This document shows positions 9,838 to 19,713 of a stretch of DNA of 64,000 bases, piece by piece. How positions within the stretch are numbered: the stretch's first letter is position 1; each line of letters starts with the position of its first letter. This DNA comes from Microbulbifer variabilis (GTDB lineage Bacteria > Pseudomonadota > Gammaproteobacteria > Pseudomonadales > Cellvibrionaceae). The stretch spans positions 2,153,001-2,217,000 of the forward strand of contig NZ_CP092418.1 of assembly GCF_023716485.1 (NCBI RefSeq). Reading direction: 5' to 3'. The notes below the pieces were generated by a model. That model was not told where the DNA came from and did no database searches. It saw nothing but the letters and a program-made list of their open reading frames with translations. The position numbers were made by a program, and so were the translations under genes.

Positions 9838-12747
9838 TTACAGTTTTTCTTCTTGCAGGTTGAGCTTCGCAGCCGCTTCACTGCCCTGGGGGCCGGTGAC
9901 AATCGCGGTGCTGGCTTTGGACGGTTCCAGGTAAGTGGCACCAACGCGCTGAAGGTCTTGCAAAGTAACTTCGGTCACCCGCTTGCGGAACTGCTGGCGT
10001 ACTTCGTGGCTGCGTCCATAGAGGCCTGAGTGGAAATTCTTTTTGGCCTCGCCGGCGGGGGAGCCGGGTTTATCCAGGCCGCCGATCACACCGAGGATCG
10101 ATTCCTCCACTTGCTCTTCTTTGTGCTTGCCTTCGGCCAACCACTGCAGAGAGGCATCGAAGTCCTCTAGAGTTTCTCCCATACGCGGATCGCGATAAGA
10201 GTAAAAGCGGAATACCCCGATATTGCTGTCGTGTCCGGCACCACCACCGTAGGCCCCGCCCTGTTCGCGAATCGTGCGGTGCAGGAAGCCATTGCGCAGG
10301 AAACCGCTCAATACGGACAGCGGTGCGGCATCCGGGTGCGACATGGGTACGGTGGCGTAGGCTTTGGAGCAGAAATTCACCTGGCTGTTGGCCACCCAGA
10401 GTTCCTGTACCCGTCTGCGCTCGAAAGGTGCGTCCGGATTGGCCGCAGCCGTGCTGGATGAAGAGATAAGTGGTGCCAGTGCTTGGCTGAAGTCACTGAG
10501 TTTTTCCTCTTCGCCAATGAGCAAGAACTGGCGCGGGGCGGCGAGGATTTTGTTGTGGATTGCCTGGAAGTGCGCAGAAAGTTGCTGCAGGCCATCTTTC
10601 TCATCGAGCCCTTTGACCATGGCTCTCAGGTTGCGCAGGCCAAGCAGTCCACCGCTGGCGTGGCTCTCCCAGGCTGCGCGATTGTAGCCAGCACTGGCGG
10701 CTGCCATGGCGAGGGCATGGCCGTTGCCGACAACACCCTGTTCGCGGCGCGCCAGGGTCTGTTGCAATAACTCTTTGATACGGGCGTGCTCATCGAAGCG
10801 CACCTGTGCCATAGTGGCCTGCATCAGCTCGGTCAGTTCACCCTGGTTTCGAGAGAGTGCCTTGCCGGAGAGAATAAAGTGGCCGGACAAGTGATCGAGG
10901 TTGTCGATGGCGGTGCGGCTGCTGGTGAAACCGTGCAGGGCACCGGCGACGCGGGTCTGCCACTGCTGGACTTCCAGGTAGTCTTTATCGGCGAGGCCAA
11001 CCTCACTCAATACCTGGCAGTAGTAGGGCAGTAGCGCCTTTTCTTCTTCGCTAAATTCGGGCAGTGCACACACCATTTGTTGGTAAACCAGACCATTGGT
11101 GCCAGCGCTGTAGCGGGTGAGTTTTTGTTCACCGATCTCAGTGATTTCACCCTCGACATCCGGCATTTCTGCGGGAATATCTTCTACCCCCACTTTGGGC
11201 AGGATGGAGGCATCATCTTCGCGATTCTGGCGGTCCGTGAGGGCCTTGGCAGTTTCGACTATTTGCGCTTTTTCCTGCTCGCTAAGGCGCGCTTTGATCT
11301 GTGCCAACTGCGCCTTTTCCGCCTGCTCTTTACGCCCGGCCAGTTTATCGTCCGGGCTCATTACCAGACGCACGCGGTGCTGGTTTTCCAGTAGGAGTTC
11401 GCGCGCTTTATTGGCGATAAACATCGGGTCTTTGATCTGATCGCGCAATTTTTCCAGGGTAGCGTCGATATTCAGTAGGCCAACCGCATCACCGCGGTGA
11501 GTGGCGCCGGTAAGCGCGGTGAGGATCAGTTGCAGGCCATAGGGGTAGCCATCGCCTCCAATTTCGCGCTGCTGCAGTTCCAACTGATGCAGACTGGCAG
11601 CTACTTGCTCGTAGGGGATGCCTTTCTCGGCAACTTCTTCCAATACGGCGAGCACTTGTTTTTCCAGCTCGTCGGCGCGCTCGCGCTCGCTGCCTTCAAT
11701 GCCACAGACAAATACCAGCTCCCGCTGGGAATCGTCCAGCCCGATAAGGGGGGAGGGGGAGGTGCCGAGGTCAGTGGTCTCGAGCAGTTTCATCAGTGGG
11801 GAGGCGCTGTTATCCAGCAGCACGCCGGCGAGCAGGTGTGCAGTGAGGGCCTCTTCCAGATCGGTAACGTCGCCGAGTAGCCAGCTCAGAACGATATGGG
11901 TTTTTTCTTCCAGTGCTTCACCACTAAGCGGGTAGTGCTCTTCCACCTTGAGCGGGGCGTGATAGCGGTCTTCGCGGCCCACTTCGATCGTCTTGTCCAG
12001 CTTCTCAAATTTGTGCAGCGCTTTTTCTTCGAAAGCTGCCTGGTGTTCGGCGGCGGAAATATCGCCGAAAGTCATAAAAATGGCGTTGCTGGGGTGGTAG
12101 TGACTGCGGTAGAAATCTACCAATTCTTCATAACTGAGTTTGGGGATATCTGTAGGCTCGCCACCGGAGTTGAAGTGGTAAGTCGTGGTGGGGAACAGAT
12201 ATTTACTCAGGGTGTGCCAAAGCTGCGAGCTGACCGAACTCATGGCGCCCTTCATTTCATTGAACACCACGCCTTTGTATACCAGCTCGCTGCTGGTGTT
12301 TTCGGTTTCGGCGAATTCCAGGCGGTGCCCTTCCTGGGCAAAATCCAGTGGGTCCAGTGTGGCGAAAAATACCGCATCCAGGTAGACATCGAGAAGGTTA
12401 TTGAAATCCTTGCGATTCTGGCTGGCAAAGGGGTAGGCGGTCCAGTCTGAGCTGGTGAAGGCATTCATAAAGGTGTTGAGTGAACGCCGAATCATCATAA
12501 AGAAAGGGTCGCGCACCGGGTATTTGTCACTGCCGCACAGTGCGGTGTGCTCGAGAATATGGGCCACACCGGTGGAATCGTGGGGCACAGTGCGCAGTGC
12601 CACCAGGAAAACATTTTCCGCATTGTCTGCGGCAATGTGTAGGTGTTGGGCACCGGTGGTGGTGTGGCGGTATTCCTCGACACGTACGCCGAGGGAATCG
12701 ATATCTGCGCTGGTAACCAGTTCAAATGCAGGATGTGAGTTGTTCAA
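9838..12747 (-). CDS. M16C zinc metallopeptidase, presequence-protease/PreP-like
   Basis: A 969-residue insulinase-family (pitrilysin clan) peptidase. The inverted zinc motif HILEH is at residues 63-67 in VAHILEHTALCGSDKYPVRD, and the distal glutamate lies in VVFNEMKGAMSS. The four-domain length and the M16C-associated middle region place it with PreP/Cym1-type oligopeptidases, which degrade peptides inside a closed chamber. I chose TTG 12747 because AGGGAG lies 7 bases upstream and homology begins right there. The frame is open to an ATG at 12831, but those 28 extra residues are basic and unlike the family. No signal peptide is visible, so it is probably cytoplasmic. Confidence 0.9.
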   Translation of the reverse strand: MNNSHPAFELVTSADIDSLGVRVEEYRHTTTGAQHLHIAADNAENVFLVALRTVPHDSTGVAHILEHTALCGSDKYPVRDPFFMMIRRSLNTFMNAFTSSDWTAYPFASQNRKDFNNLLDVYLDAVFFATLDPLDFAQEGHRLEFAETENTSSELVYKGVVFNEMKGAMSSVSSQLWHTLSKYLFPTTTYHFNSGGEPTDIPKLSYEELVDFYRSHYHPSNAIFMTFGDISAAEHQAAFEEKALHKFEKLDKTIEVGREDRYHAPLKVEEHYPLSGEALEEKTHIVLSWLLGDVTDLEEALTAHLLAGVLLDNSASPLMKLLETTDLGTSPSPLIGLDDSQRELVFVCGIEGSERERADELEKQVLAVLEEVAEKGIPYEQVAASLHQLELQQREIGGDGYPYGLQLILTALTGATHRGDAVGLLNIDATLEKLRDQIKDPMFIANKARELLLENQHRVRLVMSPDDKLAGRKEQAEKAQLAQIKARLSEQEKAQIVETAKALTDRQNREDDASILPKVGVEDIPAEMPDVEGEITEIGEQKLTRYSAGTNGLVYQQMVCALPEFSEEEKALLPYYCQVLSEVGLADKDYLEVQQWQTRVAGALHGFTSSRTAIDNLDHLSGHFILSGKALSRNQGELTELMQATMAQVRFDEHARIKELLQQTLARREQGVVGNGHALAMAAASAGYNRAAWESHASGGLLGLRNLRAMVKGLDEKDGLQQLSAHFQAIHNKILAAPRQFLLIGEEEKLSDFSQALAPLISSSSTAAANPDAPFERRRVQELWVANSQVNFCSKAYATVPMSHPDAAPLSVLSGFLRNGFLHRTIREQGGAYGGGAGHDSNIGVFRFYSYRDPRMGETLEDFDASLQWLAEGKHKEEQVEESILGVIGGLDKPGSPAGEAKKNFHSGLYGRSHEVRQQFRKRVTEVTLQDLQRVGATYLEPSKASTAIVTGPQGSEAAAKLNLQEEKL

Positions 12748-12922
12748 AAGACAGCTCCCTGGAGTTATAGAAAATTTTCTGGCCGACCTCTGCTGCCGGC
12801 GAAAGGGCGCTATTCTACCGCTTGCACACACCGGAAAGACAGTGTTGACAAGGATGTCAGCAAGGCGAAGACTTCACCTACCGAAGCCCCGGCATAAATG
12901 TAGACGAACAGGGAGATAGAGG

Positions 12923-13651
12923 TTGTCCTGGTTGGATATCGCCAGCGTCACTGGCTTTTTAATCACATGGGTCGGTTACACCGTCTTTGCACGCAAGAAA
13001 GCCAAAGAGACTTGGTGTCTCACATCATCATTACAGTGGTACCGGGTGGAGTGGATGCTGCGCATGCTCGATCGGGATATGCGCATGGCAGATACCGCAA
13101 TCCTCAGTAACCTTGAGCGGGTGATTGGTTTTTTTGCCTCCACTAGTATTCTAATTTTGGCGGGCCTGGTGACGGCCTTGACGGCGAACAAAGCTGCCAT
13201 CGAAGTGCTCACCAGCTTGCCTTTTGCCGAGCCCACCACGGTTGAGCAGTTCGAACTGAAAGTGATGCTGCTTATCCTGATTTTTATTTTCGCCTTTTTC
13301 AATTTCACCTGGTCTTTGCGTCAATACTCGTTTGCCAATGTGTTGATTGGAGCCGCACCTCCGCCGGAAGCGGGTGAACTGTCGGAGGATGAGCGCCTTC
13401 GTTTTGCTATCAGCACCGCTAAGGTGATCGACCACGCCGGGCACAGTTATAACTATGGCCTGCGCTCCTATTACTTCTCCATGTCGGTGCTGGGCTGGTT
13501 TATCCATCCGCTGCTGTTTATTGCCGGTTACCTTTTTGTGGTTTGTGTCTTGTATCGGCGGGAATTTATGTCCCGCGCACTCAACTCGATTTTGGCGGCG
13601 CGGGAGGGCGGCCTGGAGAGGCAGCAGAGGAAGAAGTTCAGTGGAAAATAG
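12923..13651 (+). CDS. DUF599 membrane protein
   Basis: A 242-residue integral membrane protein of the DUF599 family, function unknown. Membrane segments are visible at WLDIASVTGFLITWVGYTVF, in the region around FFASTSILILAGLVTAL, at MLLILIFIFAFFNFTW and near the C-terminus (LGWFIHPLLFIAGYLFVV). The start is TTG, preceded by GGGAG and GAGG. It overlaps the next gene by 11 bases, so both are probably translated from one message. It is divergent from the M16 peptidase gene. Confidence 0.8.
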   Translation: MSWLDIASVTGFLITWVGYTVFARKKAKETWCLTSSLQWYRVEWMLRMLDRDMRMADTAILSNLERVIGFFASTSILILAGLVTALTANKAAIEVLTSLPFAEPTTVEQFELKVMLLILIFIFAFFNFTWSLRQYSFANVLIGAAPPPEAGELSEDERLRFAISTAKVIDHAGHSYNYGLRSYYFSMSVLGWFIHPLLFIAGYLFVVCVLYRREFMSRALNSILAAREGGLERQQRKKFSGK

Positions 13652-13970
13652 TGAAATTGTGGCGGCCTTTGACAAGGTAGCCAAGCTGCGGGGCTGGGAG
13701 CAACTACATACTGCAAAGAACCTGGGGGTGGCACTTTCGGTAGAGGTGGCTGAGTTGAATCGGCATTTTCAATGGCGCGAAGACGCGGATATTCATTCGC
13801 TGATGCAGAGTGAGAATGCTAAAGAAGTTTCTGCAGAGCTGGCGGATATCCAGATGTACCTGTGTAAGTTGGCAGAGGTGCTGGGGGTGAATATGGATTT
13901 AGCGCTGCGCAATAAGATTGCGGAAAATGAGCGTCGCGCGAGAGAAGTTGTAAATGGTGGGGCTCCATGA
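13641..13970 (+). CDS. MazG-like nucleotide pyrophosphohydrolase
   Basis: A 109-residue all-alpha NTP pyrophosphatase of the MazG/dCTPase group, expected to hydrolyse (d)NTPs to monophosphate and pyrophosphate. The metal-binding signature is present: SVEVAELNRHFQW, followed by KEVSAELADIQMYLCKLAE (the E-x2-D pattern). GTG 13641 is chosen because AGAGGAAGAAG lies just upstream and the protein then has family length. Longer versions of the frame run antisense-like through the DUF599 gene with Cys/Trp-rich, non-homologous residues. The stop overlaps the cmoM start as ATGA. Confidence 0.85.
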   Translation: MENSEIVAAFDKVAKLRGWEQLHTAKNLGVALSVEVAELNRHFQWREDADIHSLMQSENAKEVSAELADIQMYLCKLAEVLGVNMDLALRNKIAENERRAREVVNGGAP

Positions 13971-14764
13971 GTGAGGCAGGTTTCAGCGACAGGAACTTTG
14001 ACGACCTGGCGCATCGATTTCGCGATCGTATTTATGGCGGCCTCAAGGGGGATATCCGTCTGGCGGTGTTGAATCGGGATTTAGCTGCGATCGTCAGCCG
14101 GGAATCGCGCACCTTAAAAATCGTGGATGCAGGCGGTGGCCAGGGGCACTTTGCCATGGACCTGGCGGCTGCGGGGCATCAGGTGTGCTTGGCAGATATT
14201 TCGGCACAAATGCTGGAGCACGCAGCCGCTGAAGTTGAGGCGAGACATTTACAAAAGCGGGTAACCCTTTTGCACAAGCCCCTACAGGCGCTGGCACAGA
14301 TGAAAGCGTTGCAGGGCGCGGACCTTGTGATTTGCCATGCAGTGCTTGAATGGCTGGAGGAGCCACGCTTGGCCTTACAGCAGCTACACCGTTTGCTCAA
14401 GCCGGGTGGCCATTTGTCCCTCACTTTTTACAATCGGCGCGCGCTGGAGTTTCGCTTGTTGCAGCGCGGCAGCTTTCGTCAGTTGGAGCGCAATATCGAT
14501 GAGGATTACTGGGGTGGACACCCCGGCAGCCTGACACCACAAAACCCACTGCTATTGGAGTGGGTGAGTGATTGGCTGCAGGAGGCCGGTTTTGAGGTGA
14601 TCTGCCACAGTGGTATTCGTTGTTTTCACGATTTTATGACGCCTGCTATTCGTGACAAGTTACCCGCTGCGGCAATTGTACAAAAAGAGTTGGAGTATTC
14701 TCAGACCGATCCTTATCGCCAGTTGGCGCGCTATGTTCACCTCTTGTGTCGTGTACCAGAATAA
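13967..14764 (+). CDS. cmoM: tRNA 5-carboxymethoxyuridine methyltransferase CmoM
   Basis: A 265-residue SAM-dependent methyltransferase that methylates cmo5U34 to its methyl ester (mcmo5U) in certain tRNAs. The N-terminal segment DRNFDDLAHRFRDRIYGGLKG closely resembles E. coli CmoM (formerly SmtA), and the SAM loop is KIVDAGGGQGHFAMDLAAAG. It overlaps the MazG-like gene by 4 bases. With cmoA and cmoB in the same window the full carboxylation, transfer and methylation route from 5-hydroxyuridine is present; the enzymes making ho5U are not. Confidence 0.92.
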   Translation: MSEAGFSDRNFDDLAHRFRDRIYGGLKGDIRLAVLNRDLAAIVSRESRTLKIVDAGGGQGHFAMDLAAAGHQVCLADISAQMLEHAAAEVEARHLQKRVTLLHKPLQALAQMKALQGADLVICHAVLEWLEEPRLALQQLHRLLKPGGHLSLTFYNRRALEFRLLQRGSFRQLERNIDEDYWGGHPGSLTPQNPLLLEWVSDWLQEAGFEVICHSGIRCFHDFMTPAIRDKLPAAAIVQKELEYSQTDPYRQLARYVHLLCRVPE

Positions 14765-14788
14765 CTTTGCCCTGATAAAGAGTCGCGA

Positions 14789-15316
14789 TCAGAGCGTATT
14801 CAGCAGCAGTTCTTTGGCGGCATTTACTCGTGAGGCTAGATAGTCGTTGCCGCCGCGATCCGGGTGTAGTTTTTGAATAAGCTTGCGGTGAGCGCCGATA
14901 ATTTCATCGCGTCCGGCATTGGCGCCAACGCCTAGAATTCGTCGCGCTTCGTGTTCACTCAGAGGCGGCCCTTGGTCGGCCTGGGCGGCTTTTTGTTCCT
15001 GACGGGGTTCCTGCTCTTGTTGTTGGCTTTGATTTTGTCGATTGCGCGCATAACGCTCGAACAAGGGGGCCAGCCAGGGCATTAAACGAGTGAGTTGATT
15101 GAGCAGGCGGCCCAGCACCGGTAGGATCAGCAGAACCATGGCACCGACCCAGTGCAGCCTTCCGCTGACGGCTAGTAACACTACGATGACTGCTGCACCC
15201 AGTAGGGTGATAAAGAAAATCTGTTTGCGCCTATCGCCTTTAGAGCTGGACTTGATTTTCTGCCAGGCATACCAGATGCCGAGTAAGATCAGTATTAGAA
15301 GAATTAAACGTGCCAA
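14789..15316 (-). CDS. Membrane-anchored J-domain protein (Tim14/DjlA-like)
   Basis: A 175-residue protein with a hydrophobic N-terminal helix (about residues 3-17), a second pair of membrane segments near residues 34-70 and a Gln/Glu-rich linker. The C-terminal short J domain carries the Hsp70-activating motif HPD in [15 protein letters not shown]. Such proteins recruit DnaK to the inner-membrane surface. The J domain at the extreme C-terminus resembles Tim14/Pam18 architecture more than DnaJ. Its client is unknown. It is convergent with cmoM. Confidence 0.85.
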   Translation of the reverse strand: MARLILLILILLGIWYAWQKIKSSSKGDRRKQIFFITLLGAAVIVVLLAVSGRLHWVGAMVLLILPVLGRLLNQLTRLMPWLAPLFERYARNRQNQSQQQEQEPRQEQKAAQADQGPPLSEHEARRILGVGANAGRDEIIGAHRKLIQKLHPDRGGNDYLASRVNAAKELLLNTL

Positions 15317-15490
15317 TGGCGGCTCCTTAGGTTATGCACTTGCCAAGTTTGTGCCCAGGGCTTAAATATCTTTTCGATCCCATGGATTGTCAGGTTAACA
15401 TGGCTCGCCTCAAGCCTTTCCAATCTCTGGGCGGAATGAGGGCTTGTGGCTATCCTGTTTGAAGAAAATTTCAGCACTTGAGATAACAGT

Positions 15491-16114
15491 ATGCAATACG
15501 ACAAATTCCAGATCCCGGATGCGGATCAGATTTTGCCCGGCCGACCACAGCCGATGGAAATCACCGGTATCCATCATGTCAACGGCAACTCAATCCAGGA
15601 ACCATTCCCCGAAGGCATGGAAGTCGCAATCTTTGGCATGGGATGTTTCTGGGGTGCAGAGAAACAGTTTTGGGACATTGAAGGTGTCTATGCCACTGCG
15701 GTGGGTTACTCGGATGGTGCCACCGAGAATCCAAATTACGATGAGGTATGTAGTGGGCGTACCGGGCATGCCGAAGTCGTTAAGGTAGTGTTTGACCCCA
15801 ACAAGGTCAGCTACTCGGAATTACTAAAAACTTTTTGGGATATGCATGATCCCACCCAGGGAATGCGCCAGGGCAATGATATCGGTTCCCAATACCGCTC
15901 CTGTATTTTCTGCACTCACGAAGGGCAAAAGAAAGAAGCGGAAGCGAGTAAAGAAGCGGTGCAAGCAGCCTTGAACGAAAAGCAGCGCGGTGAGATTACC
16001 ACCGAGATCAGCATGGCCCAGCCATTTTATTACGCCGAGGAATACCACCAGCAGTATATGGCGAAAAATAAAGAGGCCATCTGTCCAATATTGCGCAACC
16101 CCATGTACGATTGA
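15491..16114 (+). CDS. msrA: Peptide-methionine (S)-S-oxide reductase
   Basis: This 207-residue enzyme repairs S-epimer methionine sulfoxide in proteins and free methionine. The catalytic motif GMGCFWGAE has its nucleophile at Cys52. The family segments [25 protein letters not shown] and GSQYRS follow, and a C-terminal Cys in AICPIL can serve as the resolving residue. No signal peptide, so cytoplasmic. A terminator hairpin follows the stop. Confidence 0.96.
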   Translation: MQYDKFQIPDADQILPGRPQPMEITGIHHVNGNSIQEPFPEGMEVAIFGMGCFWGAEKQFWDIEGVYATAVGYSDGATENPNYDEVCSGRTGHAEVVKVVFDPNKVSYSELLKTFWDMHDPTQGMRQGNDIGSQYRSCIFCTHEGQKKEAEASKEAVQAALNEKQRGEITTEISMAQPFYYAEEYHQQYMAKNKEAICPILRNPMYD

Positions 16115-16133
16115 GTCAGATCCGTTCGGCCAG

Positions 16134-16155
16134 AGGGGCGGTAACCACCGCCCCT
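16134..16155 (+). terminator. Terminator hairpin after msrA
   Basis: AGGGGCGGT, loop AACC, ACCGCCCCT: a perfect 9-bp stem followed by TAATCC, 20 bases after the msrA stop. Confidence 0.65.
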
Positions 16156-16257
16156 TAATCCTGCCTGCCCAATAATCTCATTTTATTTCTTACTCAGCTT
16201 TTTCATGGCCTGTCATGTCAACTCATGGTGCGTTTATTGAGAGCACTGCTTTCCGCT

Positions 16258-17097
16258 TTATTTCCCTTGCCGTTGATGCGCGCACCAGTCACTCCAGCTG
16301 CCGGGATAGAGCAGGGAGTCCCGGCGTCCGGCAAGTTGTTGGGCAAAATAGTTCACACAAGCTGTCACCCCGGAGCCGCAGTAATTCAGAATCGGGCGTC
16401 CATCGGAGCGAGCGTCCCATAGTGCTTGGAGTGCCACCGTTGACTTCACTTTACCTGCATCATCGGTCATTTCGCGCCAGGGTTGGTTGATCGCACTGGG
16501 AATATGGCCGGCAATTGGGTCTATGGGTTCGTGTTTTCCGGCGAAGCGATCCTTATCGCGGGCATCGATCAGCTGCCAGGGTGCATTGCCCAGGGAGGCC
16601 TTGAGGGTTTCGTAGTGTACCAGCAGGTTATCTTTGGGGTTTGCTTTGAAATTACCCTCTGGTGTGGTGGCGGGTTCACGGGTCTCTAGCGATAGGCCGG
16701 CATCGAGCCAAGCCCGCAGGCCTCCATTGAGAACCTTAATATTGGTGTGGCCAAAGAAGAAAAACAGGAACCAAGCCCGTGCGGCAAAGCCCAGGCGATT
16801 ATCATCGTAGACAACGACTGGCGTATCGGTGTTGATCCCCAGTTTGCGAGCGAACTGTTGGAACTGAGCGCTGTTGGGCATAGGATGGCGCCCACCTAAT
16901 TGATGGGTAGGGGCCGATAAGTCCCTATGCAGGCTGGCGTAGTGGGCTCCGGGAATATGCCCCGCTGCATACGCCTGGGCGCCACTCTCATTATCGGCGA
17001 GGTCATAGCGGCAATCCAGAATCCCTACGGTTTTGTTAGCGATTAATTCCTGTAAGTCTTCCACCTCAATAAGCGAAGCGCTGCGAACTCTGTCCAT
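16258..17097 (-). CDS. sseA: 3-mercaptopyruvate/thiosulfate sulfurtransferase
   Basis: A 279-residue two-domain rhodanese. The C-terminal active loop is YCGSGVTAC with the persulfide-forming Cys240; CGSGVT is the signature of 3-mercaptopyruvate sulfurtransferases, where thiosulfate-specific enzymes usually have CRKGVT. The N-terminal rhodanese domain carries an inactive loop (VVVYDDNRLGFAARAW), as is usual in the family. It is probably the last gene of a minus-strand unit with the TAP-type hydrolase (35-base gap) and the TRIC-like gene. Confidence 0.93.
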   Translation of the reverse strand: MDRVRSASLIEVEDLQELIANKTVGILDCRYDLADNESGAQAYAAGHIPGAHYASLHRDLSAPTHQLGGRHPMPNSAQFQQFARKLGINTDTPVVVYDDNRLGFAARAWFLFFFFGHTNIKVLNGGLRAWLDAGLSLETREPATTPEGNFKANPKDNLLVHYETLKASLGNAPWQLIDARDKDRFAGKHEPIDPIAGHIPSAINQPWREMTDDAGKVKSTVALQALWDARSDGRPILNYCGSGVTACVNYFAQQLAGRRDSLLYPGSWSDWCAHQRQGK

Positions 17098-17132
17098 GCT
17101 TTTTCCTGCTGTCGTTCAAAGACACCAATTGA

Positions 17133-18776
17133 TTAAGGGCTGCTTTCTGGGGCCTGTACTCCGCTGGAAGGAGCCTCTGTCTGTTCATCTTGGTTCTGCC
17201 CCTGCTGTTCATCCTGGATCTGATCGGCCAGTTCCTGCTGGCGGCAGGTTTTGGTGGGCTCGGTCTGGTCGCTTGTCGGGTTATCGAGAAAGCGTGCTGC
17301 CGCTTTTTCGGCACAGCTGCTGGCGGAAATAATATCGTGAGCCAATTGAGGGAAGAGCAGCCACTGGTGATTGGGTAGTGCCTTGCGCGCTACATCTACA
17401 TCTTCGGCTGATAAAACAGGATCTAGGCCGCCGTGTAACACCATAACCGGCGCGGGAGTGGCGATGGGTTGTGATTCCAGCAGTGGTGCGGCGGGGATCG
17501 CCCAGATTCGGCATTGTAGTTGCAGCAGCTTCAGGTCTGAGCGCACGGCGCCACCGAGAATGCCGGTGTCCTCGGCGCTCTCGCGGGCCTCGTCGAAATC
17601 GACAAAGGGGGCTTCCTCATAGCAGAAATGGCTAACTCCGGCGGCATCGCCGAAGTAGGGGTCCAATACGATCTCCATAAAGTGCCCTATGGCCTTTTGC
17701 GCGGGCTTCAGACCTTCATCGCTACTGTTTTCCAGGCCCTCAATGAGTTTTGGTAATTCACTGTAAAAGTTCTCGTTGTATAGGGCCTGGAACAGTACCC
17801 GCAGCAAACGTTGGCCAGTGAGTACAAAGGGATAGGGCTGGTTGGAATAGCGGTGTTTGATGGAGATCGTGCGCGGTTCTTCATCCAGGGTTTGCACCAG
17901 ATTTTCCAGGCGGCGGCGCAAGTCTGGGTAGCGGCTGTTGCATTTCGCATCTTCAATACAGTGCTTGAGGCCGCGCTCGTAAGCTGCCAGTGAATCTTGT
18001 GCCAACTGTTGGGTGTAGACAATATTAGGAAAGACGGCGCTGTTGAGTACCAAGGCGCGGGTTGAATCGGGAAAATCCCGCGCATAGGTGAGGGCATAGC
18101 GAGAGGAGTAGGAAACGCCGTAGAGGTCGAGTTTATCGATTTTTAACCGCTTGCGTAGTTCATCTACATCCCGCGCAATCACCGAGCTGTTGTATTGCGC
18201 CATATCTGCGCCCTTGCTCAGGCGGCTATAGCAGCGCTCCATACTGAAGGCGAAGACTCGTGCTTCTTCTTCCGGGGAGAGATTGCGCTGGAAAGCTGTC
18301 TGCGCATCTTCGATAAATTCGCTGCAGGTAAGGCGCGGCCTTGCCATGCCGGTGCCGCGCGGGTCTATCACAATCAGATCGCGCCCATCCTCTACAGTCA
18401 TGGCGGCGTAATTCAGCCATAGCCAATCGCTGGCGTTTTCTGGTTCCAGGCCCATGCTGGCACCGGGGCCACCCGCCCCGAGATGCAGCAGCGGGGCCTT
18501 GTTTGGCGCTGGATTCTTGGCGCGAAAGTGTATAACCGGGAAGCGGATTTTGCGCCTTTCTGGATGGGCGTAATCCTCCGGTACCTCCATCATGAAGCAC
18601 TGAGTGGCGGGCCAGCTGTCGTCTGTTTTGAACCAGCAGGATCTGGGGTATAGGTGGGTATAACTTCTGGGCTTTTTCGCTGCGGGGGAAGTTGCCCCCT
18701 GTTCAGACCGATCACAGGCACTCATCAGCAGGCCGATCAAAATGATGGAGGCGGTCAGTGGGCGGAAGTTTCGCAC
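17133..18776 (-). CDS. TAP-type alpha/beta hydrolase lipoprotein (tripeptidyl aminopeptidase-like)
   Basis: A 547-residue alpha/beta hydrolase. GTG 18776 is chosen because it gives a compact lipoprotein signal (MRNFRPLTASIILIGLLMSAC, 20 residues before the Cys) and has AGGA 9 bases upstream. A longer frame from 18851 would overlap the upstream gene. The fold shows the oxyanion region LLHLGAGGPGASMG, the nucleophile elbow YGVSYSSRYAL, and a C-terminal TAP-like domain with Asp in VLHGGLDPV and His in LAHDI. Relatives release N-terminal peptides or act as proline iminopeptidases. The Cys near the C-terminus followed by a Gln/Glu-rich tail is unusual. Probably co-transcribed with sseA. Confidence 0.85.
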   Translation of the reverse strand: MRNFRPLTASIILIGLLMSACDRSEQGATSPAAKKPRSYTHLYPRSCWFKTDDSWPATQCFMMEVPEDYAHPERRKIRFPVIHFRAKNPAPNKAPLLHLGAGGPGASMGLEPENASDWLWLNYAAMTVEDGRDLIVIDPRGTGMARPRLTCSEFIEDAQTAFQRNLSPEEEARVFAFSMERCYSRLSKGADMAQYNSSVIARDVDELRKRLKIDKLDLYGVSYSSRYALTYARDFPDSTRALVLNSAVFPNIVYTQQLAQDSLAAYERGLKHCIEDAKCNSRYPDLRRRLENLVQTLDEEPRTISIKHRYSNQPYPFVLTGQRLLRVLFQALYNENFYSELPKLIEGLENSSDEGLKPAQKAIGHFMEIVLDPYFGDAAGVSHFCYEEAPFVDFDEARESAEDTGILGGAVRSDLKLLQLQCRIWAIPAAPLLESQPIATPAPVMVLHGGLDPVLSAEDVDVARKALPNHQWLLFPQLAHDIISASSCAEKAAARFLDNPTSDQTEPTKTCRQQELADQIQDEQQGQNQDEQTEAPSSGVQAPESSP

Positions 18777-18828
18777 TAAGAGTATTCCTGTGGGCCGAAA
18801 AAGTTCTGGGTTTTGTAAATTGAGTCGC

Positions 18829-19446
18829 TCAATGATTGCCAAATCGGGCAATGGGAGCGGATAGATTCCATCGCAAGGCCGCTAAGCGAATTGACAAGGT
18901 CACCACTACAGCGATGGCAATCACCAGATCCCCCGGCAACTTGCCACTGGCATCCAAGGCAACTAATACAGCGGCGCCGGTAAGAGCTGCTGTGGCATAG
19001 ATCTCCCGGCGCAAGAGCAATGGGATATCGCCGGAAAGTACATCGCGAATTACTCCTCCGAAGGTGGCGGTCATCATGCCCATTACGATCGCAATAGTGG
19101 CGGAATAGCCAAGTTCTAAACCTTTCTGCGTGCCGATTACTACAAACACCGAGAGGCCGATAGCGTCTGCCACCATCAGCAGGCGCATGGGTACCTGTAG
19201 ATAGCGTATCAGGTAAAAACTAATTACACCGGTCGCGACAGCAATCCACAAATAGTAGGTGTCCTGCAGCCAAAATACGGGGATATTGAGGATGATGTCC
19301 CGGATGGTGCCCCCTCCCGTAGAGGTAACACAGGCGAGTACTACTGCGCCAAATAAATCCATCTGCTTGTGACCTGCAGCGAGTACGCCACTAAAGGCAA
19401 AGACTGCGATACCGATCATATCGAACCAATGCAGCAGCTCATCCAT
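18829..19446 (-). CDS. TRIC-type/UPF0126 membrane protein
   Basis: A 205-residue protein of seven hydrophobic segments with an internal duplication. Both halves bear the glycine-rich family motif: STGGGTIRDIILN in the first and ATFGGVIRDVLSG in the second. Bacterial members are homologues of TRIC trimeric potassium channels (YadS/YicG in E. coli), with physiological role unsettled. It lies 52 bases upstream of the TAP-type hydrolase on the same strand and is divergent from the EamA exporter. Confidence 0.88.
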   Translation of the reverse strand: MDELLHWFDMIGIAVFAFSGVLAAGHKQMDLFGAVVLACVTSTGGGTIRDIILNIPVFWLQDTYYLWIAVATGVISFYLIRYLQVPMRLLMVADAIGLSVFVVIGTQKGLELGYSATIAIVMGMMTATFGGVIRDVLSGDIPLLLRREIYATAALTGAAVLVALDASGKLPGDLVIAIAVVVTLSIRLAALRWNLSAPIARFGNH

Positions 19447-19713
19447 ATCATCATTACATCCTGGAATTGGCGGGCAGGGGAGAATAGCACTTCTATTTAA
19501 GCAAAGGGAATCGTCTACTTTGCCGCTGGAGAGAAGTGTGAGGTCGTGCAGAGTGGGGCATTAGAGCAATTCCGTTAGCGGTTGCTATGTTTGGCAGAGC
19601 GGGGAGTTGTTTTCTTCCGCTCCAAAAATTTTTACCCCCCTATAAACGCTAAAAAGAGAGCCTGCTGAAGTGGCAGCGAAACGGGCAGAAGCACAGGATG
19701 GATAACTCTTAAC

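Noticed and set aside
13455-13640. Longer N-terminus for the MazG-like protein
   Set aside because: The extension lies within the DUF599 gene in another frame and is Cys/Trp-rich and non-homologous; GTG 13641 has a good ribosome site.
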